This document shows, one piece after another, positions 5,958 through 7,357 of a DNA stretch of 7,357 bases. Position 1 is the stretch's first letter, and every line of letters starts with the position of its first letter. Below the pieces are notes generated by a model. It saw nothing but the letters and a program-made list of their open reading frames with translations, ran no database searches and was not told the origin of the DNA. The stretch covers positions 1 through 7,357 of the forward strand of contig CAZCDM010000118.1 in assembly GCA_964497475.1 (NCBI GenBank), written 5' to 3'. Origin of the DNA: CAZCDM01 sp964497475 (GTDB lineage: Bacteria > Planctomycetota > Phycisphaerae > SM23-33). Both the position numbers and the translations under genes were made by a program.

Positions 5958-6443
5958 GCCCGCATCATCCTTCGCGAAGCCCAGCGCGACCAGGCCCGAC
6001 CCGCCTCGCCCGACAACTCTTCGGCCGAGCAGGCCCCCGAGCCGACACCCAACGAAACACCCGACGAGCAACCCGCACCGGCCCAGCCCACCGAGCCGGC
6101 CCCGGCCGAACCGGTCGAACCCGCCGAACCCGCCGAAGCGCCCACCGCCGAGCCGATCCACCCCGCCGCCAACCGCCAGCCCTACAATCCCGACGACTCG
6201 ACCGTCCGCCGCGAGATCCTCCAGTACGTCCGCCAGATGAGCCGACAGGCCGAGACCGAAGAGTTCAGCATCTCCAACCTCATCGGCGGCATTGCCCAGG
6301 CCGTCGCCCTCATGTTCGTCCTGCTGGCAGTGCTGTTGCACTTCAGCTACGGCGACACGCAGCAGGCCATCCTCTGGGCCCTGTTCGGCGTGATCTTCCA
6401 GTGCATGAGCCTGACGTTCTTCACGATGTCCGGCAAAAAATAG
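5412..6443 (+). CDS. gmhB: GmhB-like HAD phosphatase with C-terminal membrane anchor
   Basis: Residues 1 to about 188 form a HAD-IIIA phosphatase like GmhB, which removes the C7 phosphate of manno-heptose 1,7-bisphosphate in ADP-heptose synthesis for the LPS core. All HAD motifs are present: FLDRDGT (7-13, nucleophile D9 and acid/base D11), TNQSG (51-55), RKPAPGM (108-114, K109) and GDSPRD (133-138). The zinc loop keeps C90 and H93 of the CPYHP motif, but the usual CxC before RKP is S105-D-Q107, so zinc binding is probably lost. Known GmhB proteins have about 190 residues; this one has 343. The extra part is a Pro/Glu/Ala linker (about 195-255), a short helical stretch (262-285) and two hydrophobic segments (about 290-310 and 317-338). 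It is coupled to lpxK. A different HAD-IIIA substrate, such as histidinol phosphate, is possible but less likely given the context. Confidence 0.85.
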   Translation: MTRRAIFLDRDGTIIEDPGYLSDPEQIKLLPGAELAIKSLRQAGYAIVIITNQSGVARGMLTEEKLATIHKTLKAKLADKQAPVDAIYYCPYHPEGTVAEFARESDQRKPAPGMLLTAAAEMGLDLAGSWMVGDSPRDVSAGQRAGCRTVRILHPDTRPPELKSPDQEEFQPDATVRNLVEAARIILREAQRDQARPASPDNSSAEQAPEPTPNETPDEQPAPAQPTEPAPAEPVEPAEPAEAPTAEPIHPAANRQPYNPDDSTVRREILQYVRQMSRQAETEEFSISNLIGGIAQAVALMFVLLAVLLHFSYGDTQQAILWALFGVIFQCMSLTFFTMSGKK

Positions 6444-6444
6444 C

Positions 6445-6568
6445 GACACCGGCCGGGCGGCCCATCTGGCAGTTGGCTGTCCGCATGGAACTCACCAACG
6501 CCCAGGCCCTGCTGGACATCATCCGAACCACCCTGACCCAAAGCAAGCTACCCCAGGAGCAACCATGA
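6445..6568 (+). pseudogene. lpxK: 3' fragment of lpxK (duplicated)
   Basis: This is a verbatim copy of the last 40 codons and stop of lpxK (from T305 of the intact protein), followed by the same ATGA overlap with the next start. It lacks the P-loop and catalytic residues and has no start of its own, so it cannot make a kinase. It does carry over the internal ribosome binding site (6555-6559), so the truncated phosphatase frame downstream could still be translated. Confidence 0.9.
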
Positions 6569-6879
6569 CCCGCCGAGCCATCTTTCTCGACCGTGATGGA
6601 ACGATCATCGAAGACCCGGGCTACCTCTCCGACCCCGAGCAGATCAAGCTCCTGCCCGGCGCCGAGCTGGCCATCAAGTCGCTCCGCCAGGCCGGCTATG
6701 CCATCGTCATCATCACCAACCAGTCCGGCGTGGCCCGCGGCATGCTCACCGAGGAAAAGCTCGCCACCATCCACAAAACCCTCAAGGCCAAGCTCGCCGA
6801 CACGCGCCCGCCCGAACTCAAATCGCCCGACCAGGAAGAATGCCAGCCCGACGCGACCGTCCGCAACCTCGTCGAGGCC
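6445..6879. repeat. Second, deleted copy of the lpxK-gmhB junction
   Basis: This copy starts one base after the stop codon of the intact gmhB-like gene. It matches 5292-5649 and then 5881-5957; the break falls in the hexamer CCGACA (6797-6802), which in the parent occurs at both 5644-5649 and 5875-5880. One of the two parental hexamers and all sequence between them is missing. One substitution (6842) distinguishes the rest. Matching ends exactly at 6879. Confidence 0.95.
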
Positions 6880-6975
6880 AGGGCCACGCGCAGCACGTCC
6901 TGGCCGTCCCACTCGTCCAGCCAGGACTGGTACCACATCCGCCACCGCCCGCCGTCCTCGACCACGCAGAGGTAG
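6565..6975 (+). pseudogene. Broken duplicate of the gmhB-like gene
   Basis: The first 79 residues equal those of the intact GmhB-like protein. A 231-bp in-frame deletion removes residues 80-156, including C90/H93, the RKP lysine and the GDSPRD metal-binding motif. Residues 157-182 of the parent then follow with one change (F170 to C). At 6880 the homology stops, and the frame continues for about 31 codons through unrelated DNA, antisense to another gene, to a stop at 6973-6975. The product keeps the nucleophile D9 but could not form a working HAD active site, and it lacks the linker and membrane anchor. It is best read as a remnant or an assembly product. Confidence 0.88.
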
Positions 6976-7109
6976 CTCGCGCCGAGGGCATCGATGGGGC
7001 TGTCCGGTTCCAACACGGGCTCGGGATGAACCTCGGGGCGGCTTTGGCAGAACCGAAGACCGGGTGAGAGGTGCGAAATGGCCGGGTGACCGTCGAAGAG
7101 GCACTGCAT
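6880..7109 (-). pseudogene. 5' fragment of a glycoside-hydrolase-like gene
   Basis: From the ATG at 7109, 77 codons read leftward before the sequence runs into the duplicated gmhB-like DNA at 6879. The peptide begins MQCLFDGHPAI and contains PVLEPDSP (31-38) and EDGGRWRMWYQSW (51-63). The order 'LF-D-H', 'P-L-D' and 'DG-R-RMWY' resembles the first beta-propeller blade of GH32/GH43-like proteins that are common in planctomycetes. A good ribosome binding site, GGAAGGA on the minus strand (7116-7122), sits six bases before the start, so this is the true beginning of a real gene. The reading frame stays open into the repeat to 6696, giving a chimeric 137-residue frame with no expected function. 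A gene fragment ending at 7177 lies 67 bp upstream, probably in the same operon. The family call is from memory of motifs only. Confidence 0.65.
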
Positions 7110-7176
7110 GGCTTGTCCTTCCGCATGGTTGGAGTAGGCGAACGGTGTTATCGGGGGGATCAAAGGGGGGCGAGGC

Positions 7177-7357
7177 TCACGTTGGATCCCACCGCACCCG
7201 AACGAGGAAGACGCGGTTGTCCGCGCCGGCGGCCTCGGCGAGGCCAAGGTGCTCCAGGCCGATCCTGCCGTTCTGCATGCACTCGGACGTGGTGACCCAG
7301 CTTTCCTCCTGACTTCGACATCCCCTTTGGATTGCGCTGTAAGTCTTTGTTTTACAA
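7177..7357 (-). CDS. C-terminal fragment of an unidentified leftward gene
   Basis: The minus strand is open from the right edge to a TGA at 7177-7179. The last 40 or so codons (ending in FLVRVRWDPT, after a GLEHLGLAEAAGADN stretch) have the G/C-rich third positions of real genes in the window. The first 15 or so codons from the edge are AT-richer, with poor codon use, so the real coding part may start or be joined near 7310. The cysteine and tryptophan content gives no family. Its position, 67 bp before the glycoside-hydrolase-like start and on the same strand, suggests a shared operon. Confidence 0.4.
   Translation of the reverse strand, partial: CKTKTYSAIQRGCRSQEESWVTTSECMQNGRIGLEHLGLAEAAGADNRVFLVRVRWDPT
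7337..7357. repeat. Imperfect AT-rich inverted repeat at the window edge
   Basis: TGTAA (7338-7342) and TTACA (7352-7356) form inverted arms around a nine-base spacer at the very end of the sequence. The base composition differs sharply from the GC-rich DNA around it. It could be half of an operator, a repeat at which assembly stopped, or chance. Confidence 0.25.

Noticed and set aside
5172..6449. Leftward open frame of 425 codons opposite the gmhB-like gene
   Set aside because: Its Gly/Leu/Val repeats mirror the Pro/Glu-rich linker on the other strand. The HAD motifs prove the rightward frame.
6445..6879. Duplicated segment considered as an insertion sequence or other mobile element
   Set aside because: It contains only pieces of lpxK and the gmhB-like gene, with no transposase, terminal inverted repeats or target duplication.

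Overview
The window is GC-rich DNA from a Gram-negative bacterium, most likely a planctomycete or a close PVC relative. I infer this from the strong G/C bias at third codon positions, a protein starting with an MJ0042-type CxxC...CxxC zinc ribbon, lipid A and heptose genes, a secreted glycosidase-like N-terminus of a type common in planctomycetes, and a long 'TAGCCGGGGGC' palindrome between genes. No database search was possible, so this placement is an inference.

Layout. Positions 1-345 are intergenic: possibly the last 14 codons of a membrane protein (2-46), a field of hairpins including a perfect 17-bp inverted repeat (162-199), and a rho-independent terminator facing left (253-288). A leftward gene (346-1527) encodes a zinc-ribbon protein with a second cysteine pair and a PH-like C-terminal region. 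After a divergent intergenic gap come two rightward genes: a polytopic GT87/DUF2029-type glycosyltransferase (1775-3313) and a secreted coiled-coil protein with a proline-rich tail (3360-4217). A clear terminator (4322-4351) then separates these from lpxK (4381-5415). lpxK overlaps by ATGA a gmhB-like heptose-bisphosphate phosphatase (5412-6443) that carries an unusual acidic/proline linker and two C-terminal membrane segments.

The right end is scrambled. Directly after the gmhB-like stop codon, a near-identical second copy of the lpxK-gmhB junction begins (6445-6879, matching 5292-5957). It lacks 231 bp, in frame, between two CCGACA hexamers, and differs by one substitution. It then joins abruptly to the 5' part of a leftward glycoside-hydrolase-like gene (start at 7109), whose upstream neighbour is seen only as a C-terminal fragment running off the window. 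This is either a recent tandem duplication with later deletion and rearrangement, or a chimeric assembly near a contig end; sequence alone cannot decide.

Function. LpxK phosphorylates the lipid A disaccharide and GmhB acts in ADP-heptose synthesis for the LPS inner core, so the coupled pair fits outer-membrane lipid assembly. The GT87-type enzyme would use a polyprenyl-phosphate sugar at the membrane, but its link to LPS is only suggested by proximity. I found no convincing new defence, mobile or RNA-based system. The most unusual items are the membrane-anchored GmhB-like protein, the degenerate duplication with its chimeric junction, and a possible frameshifted proline-rich tail on the secreted protein.
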